The translations under genes and the position numbers were made by a program. From CAVUFH01 sp963740835 (GTDB taxonomy: Bacteria; Actinomycetota; Acidimicrobiia; IMCC26256; PALSA-610): 64,000 nucleotides of DNA. The notes beneath the pieces are model-generated. The model did no database searches. It had not been told where the DNA came from and worked only from the letters and a program-made list of their open reading frames with translations. Of the stretch, positions 9,663 to 17,903 are shown piece after piece. Numbering within the stretch: position 1 is the stretch's first letter; every line of letters starts with the position of its first letter. The stretch is taken from assembly GCA_963740835.1 (NCBI GenBank), contig CAVUFH010000003.1, forward strand, positions 372,001-436,000, read 5' to 3'.

Positions 9663-9841
9663 GTCTGCTTGACGGCACGGAACTCGGCGCGGTCGCCGGC
9701 CGCCGCGGCGAGCACTTGTAGAGCGAACGAATTCAACGAACAGCCCGCGTCGAGCGCCGACGCGCGTAGTGCAGCGTGGAGCTGTGGTGCCATACGCAGC
9801 GTCACTTTGATCGCCGTTCTCTCGGCCACGGCGCCGACCAT
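9659..9841 (-). CDS. Ribbon-helix-helix (HicB/Arc-like) DNA-binding protein
   Basis: This 60-residue protein contains IKVTLRMAPQLHAALRASAL followed by DAGCSLNSFALQVLAAA, the strand-helix-helix pattern of RHH repressors and of the C-terminal domain of HicB antitoxins. Arg/Met-Pro at the strand-helix junction and the SLN turn are typical. RHH dimers usually bind operators in front of their own gene, so autoregulation is likely by analogy. ATG 9841 is the assumed start; a GTG a few codons later is possible. The next gene overlaps by 4 nt. Confidence 0.65.
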   Translation of the reverse strand: MVGAVAERTAIKVTLRMAPQLHAALRASALDAGCSLNSFALQVLAAAAGDRAEFRAVKQT

Positions 9842-10010
9842 AGGACGTGCCTGAGACAGGCTCGAAGACGTGCTTGAACCACGGATGCGGTGCACTGCGA
9901 ACCGGAGTCCTTGACGGCACCCGTGACGCCACGGGCAACGGCACCGGCGACGGCATGGCTCTTGCGCGACCACTTGCTGACGCGCAGATCAGCATGTTTT
10001 GGGAGCGCGC
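9842..10010. other. Intergenic stretch between RHH gene and ABC permease
   Basis: About 170 bp with no convincing gene. It would hold the promoter for the RHH/74-aa pair (minus strand) and the 3' end of the ABC operon. I see no strong hairpin or conserved box. Overlapping frames here on either strand lack a ribosome site. Confidence 0.4.
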
Positions 10011-12560
10011 TTACTCGGTGCCGATGGCGCGGAGGATGTCGAGCTTGGCCGCGCGGCGGGCGGGCAGCCAGGCGGCGACGATCCCGACGAGTCCGGCGAG
10101 CAGCACCACGATCAACAGTTGTCCGGGCGCGGCGGCGAAGCGAGTAAAGCCTTGGCGCTTCAGCGCTTCGACGATCGCCCAGCCGAAGAAGAGTCCGAGC
10201 GCGAGACCGAGGACGGTACCGAGCAACGCGATGATCACCGACTCCCAACGGACGGCGGAACGCACCTGCCGCCGCGACATGCCGACCACGCGCAGCAACC
10301 CGATCTCGCGTGTTCGTTCGTGGACCGACAGCGCCAGTGTGTTCGCGATGCCGATGACCGCGATCACGATCGCCAGGAAGAGCAGACCGTAGATCAGGTT
10401 CACCACGGTGTCGATCTGCGCTTCCTGGTCCTTCTTGTACTCGGCCTGATCCAACAGCTCCGCGGTCGGGTACGCCTTCAGCAACGGCTCGATCGCGGCA
10501 CGGCCCTGCTCGGGCGTGACGCCGGGCTTCAACTTGGCGAAGATCTGGTAGTCGATCTGGTCGGTGTAGTTCTGTTCGAACGCGGCGAGCGAGATGACCC
10601 AGTTGCCGGCGATCTGAGTGCGGTCGTAGATGGCCTGGATCGTCATCGGCACCACGCCGGTCTTCGCGAAGAGCACCGGCACCGTGTCACCGACCCTCCA
10701 ACCGTTGGCGTCGGCCTTGTCCTGCGACACCGCGATGCCGTTGGCGTCGAGCGCGGCGAAGTCGCCTGACTTCACGTTGAAGTCGAACATGTCCACCGTC
10801 GCCTCCGGGTCGGCGGCGACGAGGAAGTCGCCTTGACCTGCGATCTGCGCGGGACCGAAGCGGAGCGGAGTCGTCGACTGGATCTCCGGGAGCGCGCGGA
10901 TCGACTCGCCCAGCGCCGGGCTCAAGCCGGTGCCGAACCCGGTGCCCGACGTCACGATGTAGTCGACCTGCAGCTGCTCGTCGATCGCGTGCGAGATGGA
11001 CGCCTTGGCGGAGGACGCGAAGATCGTGATGAAGCCGACCAGCGCGACGCCGAGCATGAGTGCGGCGGCCGTGGTTGCCGTCCGCTTCGGGTTCCGCGCC
11101 GCGTTCTCGCGCGCAAGTGTCCCGGTCATGCCCTTGATCGCACGCAGCGGCGCGCCGAGCCCCCGCGCGAGGCCACGCGCGAACAGCGGCGTGAGGACGA
11201 TGGCGCCCGCGAACACGAGTACCGCGCCGGCGCCGACATAGACGAACCGGCGGGCGATGTCGGTGAACACGCCGACGAACAACAGGGCGAGGCCGAACCC
11301 CAGCACCAGCAGCCCGGTGATGATCCGCGCCAGTACCTTGGTCGGGCGCTCGAGCGCGACATCCCGCAGCGCCGCGATCGGCGGGATGCGCGCTGCCTTC
11401 CACGCGGGGAGGATCGCGGAGAGGATCGTCACGACGCCGCCGACGACGAGGCCGATGATGACGGTGCTGGGCTTGACGACGATCCCGCCGCTCGGGATGT
11501 CGATGCCGACCAGCGCGAGCAGGCCTTTGAGCAGTCCCGAAACGAGGATGCCGCCGATGATGCCCAGACCGGACGCGAGGAGCCCGACCACCAGCGACTC
11601 GCCCAACACCGAAGTCAGCACTTGGCGGCCACTGGCACCGATCGCGCGCAAGAGCGCGAGCTCACGCGTCCGCTGGGCGACGATGATCGTGAACGTGTTG
11701 TAGATGATGAAGATCGCCACGACGAGCGCGATGAACGCAAAGATCGTGAGGCCGAGCTTGAAGAAGCCGAGCTGCTTCCCGACGAGATCCTGACTCTCCT
11801 TGGTGACCTCCTTCCCTGTCAGCACCTCGTAGTTGCCGAGCGCGAGCGACTCCTGCAACCGCGCTTTCAGCGTTTCCTGCGACAGCCCCGGTCGGCCGAC
11901 GACCGCGATGCTGTCGAACTGCCCCGCCGCGTGCGCAACCTTCTGCGCCTGTGCAGGCGTGAAGAGCACGACCGACGCGCCCGCCGGGCTGTCGGCGGTG
12001 CCGAACCGTGCGATCCCCACGATCTTGTAGGGCTGCGGGGGATCGACCGTGAGCACGTCGACCGTGTCACCGACGTGCAGGTTCCCTTTCGACGCCGAGC
12101 GCTTGTCGATGACGACCTCGTCGTTCGCGCGCGGTGGCCGCCCTGACGCGATGTTGAAGTTGTTCAGCTCCGGGTTGTTGCCCCACGCGAACCCGAGTGC
12201 GGGCGCGCCCCGGCCCGGATTGCCGATCGGGTCGCCGTTGGCGTCGACGATCTGGGCGTAGTTGATCTGTATCTGGCCCTCCGCGGCCTTCACGCCGGAC
12301 ACTGAGCTCACTTGGACGAGCGTGGACGCGGGCACGCGCGGGCGCTGATCGCCGAAGTTGGTCTCGAACGCCGTGGGCCCGCGCACGACCGCGTCGGTGT
12401 TCTTGTAGATGCTGGCGAAGAGGTCGTCGAACGTCTGGCGGATCGTGTCGGTGAACACGAGCGTGCCGGACAGGAACGCGACGCCGATCGTGACGGCCAC
12501 CGCCGTCAGCACGAAGCGCAACTTGTGCGCGGCAAGGCCCTTCAGCGTGACCTTGAGCAT
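10011..12560 (-). CDS. MacB-like ABC transporter permease (FtsX domains)
   Basis: This 849-residue permease has the type VII exporter layout: an N-terminal membrane helix (LRFVLTAVAVTIGVAFLSGT), a long extracytoplasmic domain, three helices in an FtsX domain (about 265-405), further helices, a second periplasmic domain, and a C-terminal FtsX domain (about 715-840). Both FtsX domains carry the cytoplasmic motif ELALLRAIGASGRQV / EIGLLRVVGMSRRQV. Such transporters couple ATP hydrolysis to work outside the membrane, often lipoprotein or peptide handling. It is third in an operon after lgt and the ATPase. It is paralogous to the permease at 21268-23808. The substrate is unknown. Confidence 0.92.
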   Translation of the reverse strand: MLKVTLKGLAAHKLRFVLTAVAVTIGVAFLSGTLVFTDTIRQTFDDLFASIYKNTDAVVRGPTAFETNFGDQRPRVPASTLVQVSSVSGVKAAEGQIQINYAQIVDANGDPIGNPGRGAPALGFAWGNNPELNNFNIASGRPPRANDEVVIDKRSASKGNLHVGDTVDVLTVDPPQPYKIVGIARFGTADSPAGASVVLFTPAQAQKVAHAAGQFDSIAVVGRPGLSQETLKARLQESLALGNYEVLTGKEVTKESQDLVGKQLGFFKLGLTIFAFIALVVAIFIIYNTFTIIVAQRTRELALLRAIGASGRQVLTSVLGESLVVGLLASGLGIIGGILVSGLLKGLLALVGIDIPSGGIVVKPSTVIIGLVVGGVVTILSAILPAWKAARIPPIAALRDVALERPTKVLARIITGLLVLGFGLALLFVGVFTDIARRFVYVGAGAVLVFAGAIVLTPLFARGLARGLGAPLRAIKGMTGTLARENAARNPKRTATTAAALMLGVALVGFITIFASSAKASISHAIDEQLQVDYIVTSGTGFGTGLSPALGESIRALPEIQSTTPLRFGPAQIAGQGDFLVAADPEATVDMFDFNVKSGDFAALDANGIAVSQDKADANGWRVGDTVPVLFAKTGVVPMTIQAIYDRTQIAGNWVISLAAFEQNYTDQIDYQIFAKLKPGVTPEQGRAAIEPLLKAYPTAELLDQAEYKKDQEAQIDTVVNLIYGLLFLAIVIAVIGIANTLALSVHERTREIGLLRVVGMSRRQVRSAVRWESVIIALLGTVLGLALGLFFGWAIVEALKRQGFTRFAAAPGQLLIVVLLAGLVGIVAAWLPARRAAKLDILRAIGTE

Positions 12561-12575
12561 GTACCTGCCGGGTTT

Positions 12576-13325
12576 TCAGTCGCCGAGTTGACGCATCTTG
12601 TCGAGGATCGCGTCCGAGGTCGGCTCCCGCATCTCGTCAACGATGCGGCCGTCGCGGAGGAAGACGACGCGGTCGGCGTGCGCCGCGGCGATCGGGTCGT
12701 GGGTGACCATCACGATCGTCTGGCCGAAGTCGGTGACCGCGCGCTTCATGAACTGCAGGATGTCGGCGCTGGCCTTCGAGTCGAGGTTGCCGGTGGGTTC
12801 GTCGGCGAAGATGATCTCCGGCCGCGACGCGAGCGCGCGGGCCACCGCGACGCGCTGCTGCTGCCCGCCGGAGAGCTCCGACGGTCGGTGCGACAGCCGA
12901 TCGCGCAGTCCCACCGTGTCGATCACGCGATCGACCCACTCCTTGTCGGGGTCACGGCCCGCGAGCGCCATCGGGAGCGTGATGTTCTCCAACGCGGTGA
13001 GCGTCGGGATGAGGTTGAACGCCTGGAACACGAAGCCGATCTTGTCCCGGCGAACCTTGGTGAGCTCCTTCTCGGAGAGCTGGCCGAGCGGGATCGCGCC
13101 CAGCCACACCTCGCCGCTCGTCAGCCGATCGAGGCCGGCGATGCAGTGCAGCAGCGTCGACTTGCCCGATCCGGACGGGCCCATGATCGCGGTGAAGCGC
13201 TCGCGCTCGAACTCCACATCGACACCGTCGAGGGCGTGCACGGCGGTGTCGCCCTGGCCGTAGATCTTGCTCGCTTGCTGGGCGCGCGCGGCAACGGTCG
13301 TGGTGGGCGGTGACGTTGTGGTCAT
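12576..13325 (-). CDS. MacB-like ABC transporter ATP-binding protein
   Basis: This 249-residue ABC ATPase has Walker [11 protein letters not shown]-loop [18 protein letters not shown], signature [15 protein letters not shown], Walker [15 protein letters not shown] and H-loop VTHD. The LolD/MacB/FtsE subtype is shown by the [11 protein letters not shown] segment. It energises the 849-aa permease 15 bp downstream. Its ATG (13325-13323) overlaps the lgt stop as ATGA, so translation is coupled to lgt. The N-terminal TTTSPPTTT tail is short and Thr-rich. Confidence 0.95.
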   Translation of the reverse strand: MTTTSPPTTTVAARAQQASKIYGQGDTAVHALDGVDVEFERERFTAIMGPSGSGKSTLLHCIAGLDRLTSGEVWLGAIPLGQLSEKELTKVRRDKIGFVFQAFNLIPTLTALENITLPMALAGRDPDKEWVDRVIDTVGLRDRLSHRPSELSGGQQQRVAVARALASRPEIIFADEPTGNLDSKASADILQFMKRAVTDFGQTIVMVTHDPIAAAHADRVVFLRDGRIVDEMREPTSDAILDKMRQLGD

Positions 13326-14203
13326 ACAGCTCCTGCGTCGGCGTCGGCAGTAGGAGACGGAGGTGTGTGTGGTTGCGCGCTCGCGGCGACGGGACTGTTC
13401 CGCCCCAGCCACACGAACCAGATCGCGCCGGCAATGCACAGCACGACGGAGAGCAACAGATTGAAGCGTATGCCGAAGATCTTGCTCGCGGGATCGACTC
13501 GGAGGGCCTCGAACCAGATCCGCCCGAACGTGTACATCGACACGTAGAGCGCGAACGCTTGCCCGCGGCGTAGCCCCCGGTTGCGCTCGAGCCAGATGAT
13601 CGTTCCGGCCACCAAGAGGCACCAGAGCGCCTCGTACAGGAACGTCGGTTGGAAGGTCGGCGAACCGAGATAGTTCGGCGGACGCTTGCTCAACTCGATC
13701 TCGAGGCCCCATGGCAGGTTCGTCGGACGGCCGTACAGCTCCTGGTTGAAGTAGTTGCCGACGCGGCCGATGGCCTGCGCGACCACCAACCCCGGTGCGA
13801 TCGCGTCAGCGAGCATCAGGAACTGGAGGTGCTTGATGCGGGCCATCACGTAGACGGCGATCGCACCACCGGCCACCGCGCCCCAGATCGAGAGTCCGCC
13901 CTGCCAGATCTTGAACGTGCCGGCCAGCCCTTCGGCGTCCCAGCTGTAGCCGGTGAACAGGTGGTAAAGACGTGCGCCGACGACGCCCGCGATCACGACC
14001 GGGATGAAGATCTCGGCGATCTCCTTGCCCGGCCGGCCCCACGCGACCCATCGCTTCTCGGTGATGCGGGCGGCCGCGAGAACGCCGAGCGCGAGCATGA
14101 GACCGTAGGCGTGCAGCTCGAACGGACCGAGATCGATCACGCCCCGGTGCGGGCTCGGGATGCTGGCGAGGATCATCGGGGCGACATCGTAGGGCGGGTT
14201 CAA
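13322..14203 (-). CDS. lgt: Prolipoprotein diacylglyceryl transferase
   Basis: Lgt transfers diacylglycerol from phosphatidylglycerol to the lipobox Cys of prolipoproteins, the first step of lipoprotein maturation in the cytoplasmic membrane. The 293-residue protein has seven hydrophobic segments. It keeps the HAYGLMLALG motif and the signature GRVGNYFNQELYGRPTNLPW with the essential Arg/Asn. The C-terminal 20 residues are a Pro/Ala tail. It is the first gene of an operon with the MacB-like ATPase and permease. That coupling suggests, but does not prove, that the transporter handles lipoproteins. Confidence 0.95.
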   Translation of the reverse strand: MNPPYDVAPMILASIPSPHRGVIDLGPFELHAYGLMLALGVLAAARITEKRWVAWGRPGKEIAEIFIPVVIAGVVGARLYHLFTGYSWDAEGLAGTFKIWQGGLSIWGAVAGGAIAVYVMARIKHLQFLMLADAIAPGLVVAQAIGRVGNYFNQELYGRPTNLPWGLEIELSKRPPNYLGSPTFQPTFLYEALWCLLVAGTIIWLERNRGLRRGQAFALYVSMYTFGRIWFEALRVDPASKIFGIRFNLLLSVVLCIAGAIWFVWLGRNSPVAASAQPHTPPSPTADADAGAV

Positions 14204-14250
14204 GTTTCGACCACCTCGGCGCCGATCTCTCAGCTACGAAGGGGGGAGAA

Positions 14251-15213
14251 TTGTTCCGAGCTCGCGTCGTCATCGCCACACTCATCGCCACCGCCGCGGC
14301 TACGGCCTGCACGGCACCGGTCGTGCCGCCGCCGGGCGGCGGTGGAGGCGGCGGAGGCGGCACGACCGCGCCGACGATCGCGGGCTGCCCGGTGTTCCCG
14401 GCCGACAACGGCTGGAACCAGGACGTGTCGGGCCTGCCCGTCAGCGCCCGCTCCGACAACTATGTCGCGAGCATCAACGTGTCGGGCACGAAGCTGCACC
14501 CCGACTTCGGTGGAGGCGGCGCGTACGGCATCCCGTTCCTCGTCGTGCCCGGCACCGAGCCGAACCGCGCGATCAACTACACCGACTACGGCGACGAGAG
14601 CGACCCGGGACCGTTCCCGATCCCGCCGAACGCGCCGGTCGAAGGTGGGACGGATCCGAACGGCGACCGTCACGTCGTGGTCGTGCAGCGCGATTCGTGT
14701 CACCTGTACGAGCTCGGGCGCGCGTTCTGGAAGGGTGACCACTGGGACGCGAGCGTCGGCGTCAAGTGGGATCTCCGTTCGAACGCGTTGCGCCCGTTCA
14801 CGTGGACGTCCGCCGACGCCGCGGGGCTACCGATCCTGCCCGGGCTCGTGCGCTACGACGAGGTCGCGTCCGGCTCGGTCAACCACGCGCTCCGCTTCAC
14901 GGTGTCGCGCTCGCAACGCGGCTTCATCCTCCCGGCGACGCACTACGCGTCGTCGAACACGGACCCGAACCTGCCGCCGATGGGCCTGCGCCTGCGACTG
15001 AAGGCCGGGTTCGACATCTCGCACTTCACCGGCCAGTCACGCGTCATCCTCGAGGCACTGAAGAAGTACGGAATGATCGTGGCCGACAACGGCTCCTCCT
15101 GGTTCATCACCGGCGCCGCCGACCCCCGGTGGAACGACGACGACCTGATCCAGCTCAAGACCGTCCCCGGCAGCGCGTTCGAAGCCGTCGACACGGGACC
15201 GGTCCACTCCTAA
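14251..15213 (+). CDS. Secreted lipoprotein-like protein of unknown function
   Basis: TTG 14251 is chosen as start because a G-rich ribosome site (GGGGGGAG) lies 2-9 nt upstream and the reading begins with a signal peptide (MFRARVVIATLIATAAATAC) whose Cys could be a lipobox. Then comes a Pro/Gly linker (PPPGGGGGGGGG) and a 280-residue globular domain with conserved-looking blocks: NYTDYGDESDPGPFPIPPNA, GDRHVVVVQRDSCHLYEL, LRSNALRPFTWTSADAAGLP, LRFTVSRSQRGF, ADNGSSWFITGAADPRW. I have seen this layout in uncharacterised bacterial exported proteins; no enzyme family is assigned. It may anchor to the membrane through Lgt, whose gene is divergent next door. Confidence 0.82.
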   Translation: MFRARVVIATLIATAAATACTAPVVPPPGGGGGGGGGTTAPTIAGCPVFPADNGWNQDVSGLPVSARSDNYVASINVSGTKLHPDFGGGGAYGIPFLVVPGTEPNRAINYTDYGDESDPGPFPIPPNAPVEGGTDPNGDRHVVVVQRDSCHLYELGRAFWKGDHWDASVGVKWDLRSNALRPFTWTSADAAGLPILPGLVRYDEVASGSVNHALRFTVSRSQRGFILPATHYASSNTDPNLPPMGLRLRLKAGFDISHFTGQSRVILEALKKYGMIVADNGSSWFITGAADPRWNDDDLIQLKTVPGSAFEAVDTGPVHS

Positions 15214-15362
15214 CGCCCGATACGCTGAAGGTTCGCGACTGCAAGGTCGAGGATCGCGATTCCGAGCGGCGAGCGCAGCGAGCTCGCCAGCGAACGAACG
15301 CCGGTGCACCCGGAGCAACTGCGGGCGACGCACAGACGAGACAAGTGAGTGAGCGAATAAGC
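15214..15362. other. Intergenic region upstream of ferredoxin with inverted repeat
   Basis: About 150 bp separate the lipoprotein gene from the ferredoxin. At 15268-15288 there is a perfect 7-bp inverted repeat, GGCGAGC, 7-nt loop, GCTCGCC. The surrounding GAGCGCAGCGAGC text resembles dispersed palindromic repeats common in high-GC actinobacterial genomes. No clear promoter boxes or terminator T-run are visible. Confidence 0.45.
15268..15288. repeat. Inverted repeat, REP-like palindrome
   Basis: GGCGAGC (15268-15274), loop GCAGCGA, GCTCGCC (15282-15288). The stem is perfect over 7 bp. It sits in the leader of the ferredoxin gene, so it could act as a transcript hairpin or be a dispersed repeat; only a genome-wide count would separate the two. 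Confidence 0.45.
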
Positions 15363-15776
15363 ATGGCAAAAACTGATGCGAACCCACCGATGCCGGAGTT
15401 CTCGAGCTCGTATGTCCTCCAAGAGGTCGACCCCACCTGGCTGACGTCTGCGGTCAAACCCAAGCAGTTCCTCCACATCGACCAAGCCGAATGCATCCTG
15501 TGCGAAGGCTGCGTCGACATCTGCCCGTGGAAATGCATCCACATGCTCTCCACCACCGCCATCGACGAAGCCGTCAACGCCGACCAACCCGGCGACGACC
15601 CCAAGGACCACGTCGTGTTCGTCGTCGACGAAGACGTCTGCACCCGCTGCGCACTGTGCGTCGACCGCTGCCCCACCGGCGTCATCATCTTGGGCAAGGT
15701 CACCAACGACTGGGCCGAAGGCGACCCCAACGTCCGCACCAACCGACACGGCTACGCCTACGGCGTCCGCTTCTAG
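15363..15776 (+). CDS. Two-cluster 4Fe-4S ferredoxin
   Basis: This 137-residue ferredoxin carries two CxxCxxCxxxCP motifs: CILCEGCVDICPWKC and CTRCALCVDRCPTG, separated by a 40-residue insert, so it should bind two [4Fe-4S] clusters. An N-terminal extension (PEFSSSYVLQEVDPTWLTSA) precedes the clusters and the C-terminus ends in HGYAYGVRF. It is a low-potential electron carrier in the cytoplasm; the partner is not evident. The insert and tails differ from classic bacterial 2[4Fe-4S] ferredoxins and recall actinobacterial ferredoxins of respiratory or oxygenase chains. Start is ATG 15363. Confidence 0.9.
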   Translation: MAKTDANPPMPEFSSSYVLQEVDPTWLTSAVKPKQFLHIDQAECILCEGCVDICPWKCIHMLSTTAIDEAVNADQPGDDPKDHVVFVVDEDVCTRCALCVDRCPTGVIILGKVTNDWAEGDPNVRTNRHGYAYGVRF

Positions 15777-15785
15777 ATCGGCGTC

Positions 15786-16280
15786 GTGCGCCCCGCACCC
15801 GATCCGGTTTCCGCAGGACAAGAGTCCGCGTGGAGCTATCCGCGACCGCCGCGCCTCGAGCGCGCGACCGCGCATCTGGTGGTCGTGCTCGACGGGGTGA
15901 CGATCGCGGAGACGAACGACGCGTGGCGCGTCCTCGAGACCAGTCACCCGCCGAACTACTACTTCCCGCCCGGTGACGTGCTCGCCGGCGCGGTCGAACC
16001 GGCGCGCGGCGCGTCGTTCTGTGAGTTCAAGGGCCGGGCGTCCTACTGGACGGTGCGGGCCGGCGACCGCGAGATCGCGGAAGGCGCATGGTCGTACAAG
16101 TCGCCCAGTCCCAGCTTCGCGGCGCTGCGCGACCACTACGCGTTCTACGCCGGAAAGATGGACGCGTGCTACGTCGACGGCGAGCTCGTGGTGCCGCAGC
16201 CGGGCGGGTTCTACGGTGGTTGGATCACGTCACGGGTCGCGGGACCGTTCAAGGGCGTCCCGGGTTCCCGGGGCTGGTGA
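15786..16280 (+). CDS. DUF427 domain protein, single domain
   Basis: This 164-residue protein holds one DUF427 domain: VVVLDGVTIAETNDAWRVLE, NYYFPPGDV, then FCEFKGRASYWTV and GAWSYKSPSPSFAALRDHYAFY. The FKG.A.YW and AW.Y segments are the family hallmark. DUF427 proteins form small beta-rich folds of unestablished activity. GTG 15786 follows the ferredoxin stop by 9 bp, and pirin begins 9 bp after its stop, so ferredoxin, DUF427 and pirin look like one operon. A double-domain relative lies at 56543-57364. Confidence 0.88.
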   Translation: MRPAPDPVSAGQESAWSYPRPPRLERATAHLVVVLDGVTIAETNDAWRVLETSHPPNYYFPPGDVLAGAVEPARGASFCEFKGRASYWTVRAGDREIAEGAWSYKSPSPSFAALRDHYAFYAGKMDACYVDGELVVPQPGGFYGGWITSRVAGPFKGVPGSRGW

Positions 16281-16289
16281 GGAGGGACG

Positions 16290-17009
16290 ATGGCTAGCGT
16301 CGACGTGCGCAAAGCCGGCGAGCGCTTCCACAGTGAGCTCGACTGGCTCGACTCTTGGCACAGCTTCAGTTTCTCGAACCACTACGACCCGAAGAACACG
16401 CATCACGGCCTGCTGCTCGTCAACAACGACGACATCGTCAGGGGCGGCACCGGCTTCGGGTTGCACCCCCACCAGGACATGGAGATCGTCACGTGGGTGC
16501 TCGACGGTGCGCTCGAGCACCGCGACAGCGAGGGCAACCACGGCGTGATCCGGCCGGGGCTCGCACAGCGCATGAGCGCAGGTCGCGGCATCCGGCACTC
16601 GGAGCAGAACGCGAGCGCGACCGAGCCGGTGCACCTCCTGCAGATGTGGGTCATCCCCGACGTCACCGGCATCGCGCCCGAGTACGAGGAGGTCGACGTG
16701 AGCGACCGCCTCGCGGGTGACGCGCTCTTCCCGCTCGCGTCCGGTCGCGAGGACGACGCCGCGATCACGATCCACCAGCGCGACGCGACGCTGTGGGTCG
16801 GTCGCCTCGACCCCGGGGTGAGCGTTCCATTGCCCGACGCGCCGTACGTACACCTGTTCATCGCGCGCGGGAGCGCCGAGGTCGACGGCGTCGGCGGCCT
16901 CGATACCGGCGATGCCGTACGGTTCACCGATGCCGGCGCGCACGCGCTCACCGCGGGGCCCGAAGGCACCGAGGTCATCGTCTGGGAGACCTACTCCGAC
17001 GCCCGCTGA
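16290..17009 (+). CDS. Pirin-like bicupin (YhhW/quercetinase type)
   Basis: This 239-residue bicupin has the pirin signature at the N-terminal cupin: FSFSNHYDP, GFGLHPHQDMEIVTWVLDG, LEHRDSEG and MSAGRGIRHSEQN. The His ligands in HPHQDME and in GIRHSE, with the Glu, should bind Fe(II) or another metal. Homologues include YhhW with quercetin-degrading activity and redox-sensing pirins; which applies is open. A GAGGAGGGA ribosome site precedes ATG 16290. The gene ends exactly where the 52-bp inter-gene hairpin begins. Confidence 0.9.
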   Translation: MASVDVRKAGERFHSELDWLDSWHSFSFSNHYDPKNTHHGLLLVNNDDIVRGGTGFGLHPHQDMEIVTWVLDGALEHRDSEGNHGVIRPGLAQRMSAGRGIRHSEQNASATEPVHLLQMWVIPDVTGIAPEYEEVDVSDRLAGDALFPLASGREDDAAITIHQRDATLWVGRLDPGVSVPLPDAPYVHLFIARGSAEVDGVGGLDTGDAVRFTDAGAHALTAGPEGTEVIVWETYSDAR

Positions 17010-17061
17010 GGTTTTGGCGACAATCGGCGACCGTTTCGGTCGCCATCTGTCGCCAAAACCT
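17009..17061. terminator. Bidirectional hairpin filling the gap between two convergent genes
   Basis: AGGTTTTGGCGACA (17009-17022) pairs perfectly with TGTCGCCAAAACCT (17048-17061). Inside, GGCGACC (17026-17032) pairs with GGTCGCC (17038-17044) around a GTTTC loop. The structure spans exactly the space between the pirin stop (17007-17009) and the Fpg stop (17062-17064), so it can serve as a terminator for both strands, with A/T tracts at its base. Its 17-bp core recurs at 25506-25522 and 25594-25610. Confidence 0.75.
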
Positions 17062-17901
17062 TCACTTGACGAAGCGGGACGTGCGGCGGTCGGCGAGAAC
17101 CTTGCCGCCGGTCTGGCACGTCGGGCAGTAGACGACTTCGTGCGACTCGTACGACACGCGCTCGAGATCCGTGCCGCACTCGGGGCACGGGACCTTGTGC
17201 TTGCCGTGGACCGTGAAGTGCTCGCCGAGCTTGTTCTGTGACAGACCGCCTTCGCGCGCGCGTTCCCGAACGAGTCCTTCGGCGAGCACCTCGTGCAACG
17301 CCGCGATCAACCGCTCGCGCTCCTCGGCGTTCATCGACTTGAGCGACGCGTACGGCGAGAGCTTGGCGCGGTGCAGGATGTCGTCGGCGTAGCCGCGGCC
17401 GACACCCGCGACCGTTCGCTGGTCGCGCAAGATCGTGTGCACCCGCCGGCCATCGGTCGCGGTGCGCACCCAGTCGGCGAACTCGTCGCTCGTCGCTTCC
17501 GGCCCGAGCTTCTCGAGCGGACCGACCTCGCCGGGCCCGAGGACCCACCAACCGGCCTTGCGTTCGGTTCCGTGCTCGCGCACGAGCACCGCGCGGTCAT
17601 CCGAGAACTTCAGCCGCACGACCGAACCCTTCGGCTTCGTCTTCTTCGGCGGCATCTCGAAGTCCATGCGACCCGCCTGCGACAGGTGCACGAGCATGCG
17701 CATCTCGTCGCCGAAGTCGAGGATGAGGTACTTCGCCTGCCGGCCCACGCCGAGCAGTTCCCGCCCGACGAGCGCTTCGGGCGGCGGGTCGTACGTCTTC
17801 AGCCCGGTGAAGCCGAGCGGTTCGTAGCCGGTGAAGGTCGCGCCGTCGAGCCATGATTCGAGACGCTCAGCCAGCGCCTGCATCTGCGGTGCCTCGGGCA
17901 T
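17062..17901 (-). CDS. Fpg/Nei family DNA glycosylase
   Basis: This 279-residue H2TH DNA glycosylase/AP lyase would excise oxidised bases. After Met removal the N-terminus PEAPQMQ keeps Pro as nucleophile and Glu as acid. A conserved Lys lies in GRQAKYLILDFG and the zinc finger CPECG...CPTCQ ends the protein (about residues 240-267). The H2TH segment reads QRTVAGVGRGYADDILHRAK; most Fpg proteins have Asn after the second Gly (GIGN.YADE), here Arg, so substrate choice or activity may differ. It is preceded by an NTF2-like gene whose stop is 2 bp away. Confidence 0.88.
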   Translation of the reverse strand: MPEAPQMQALAERLESWLDGATFTGYEPLGFTGLKTYDPPPEALVGRELLGVGRQAKYLILDFGDEMRMLVHLSQAGRMDFEMPPKKTKPKGSVVRLKFSDDRAVLVREHGTERKAGWWVLGPGEVGPLEKLGPEATSDEFADWVRTATDGRRVHTILRDQRTVAGVGRGYADDILHRAKLSPYASLKSMNAEERERLIAALHEVLAEGLVRERAREGGLSQNKLGEHFTVHGKHKVPCPECGTDLERVSYESHEVVYCPTCQTGGKVLADRRTSRFVK

Positions 17902-17903
17902 GA

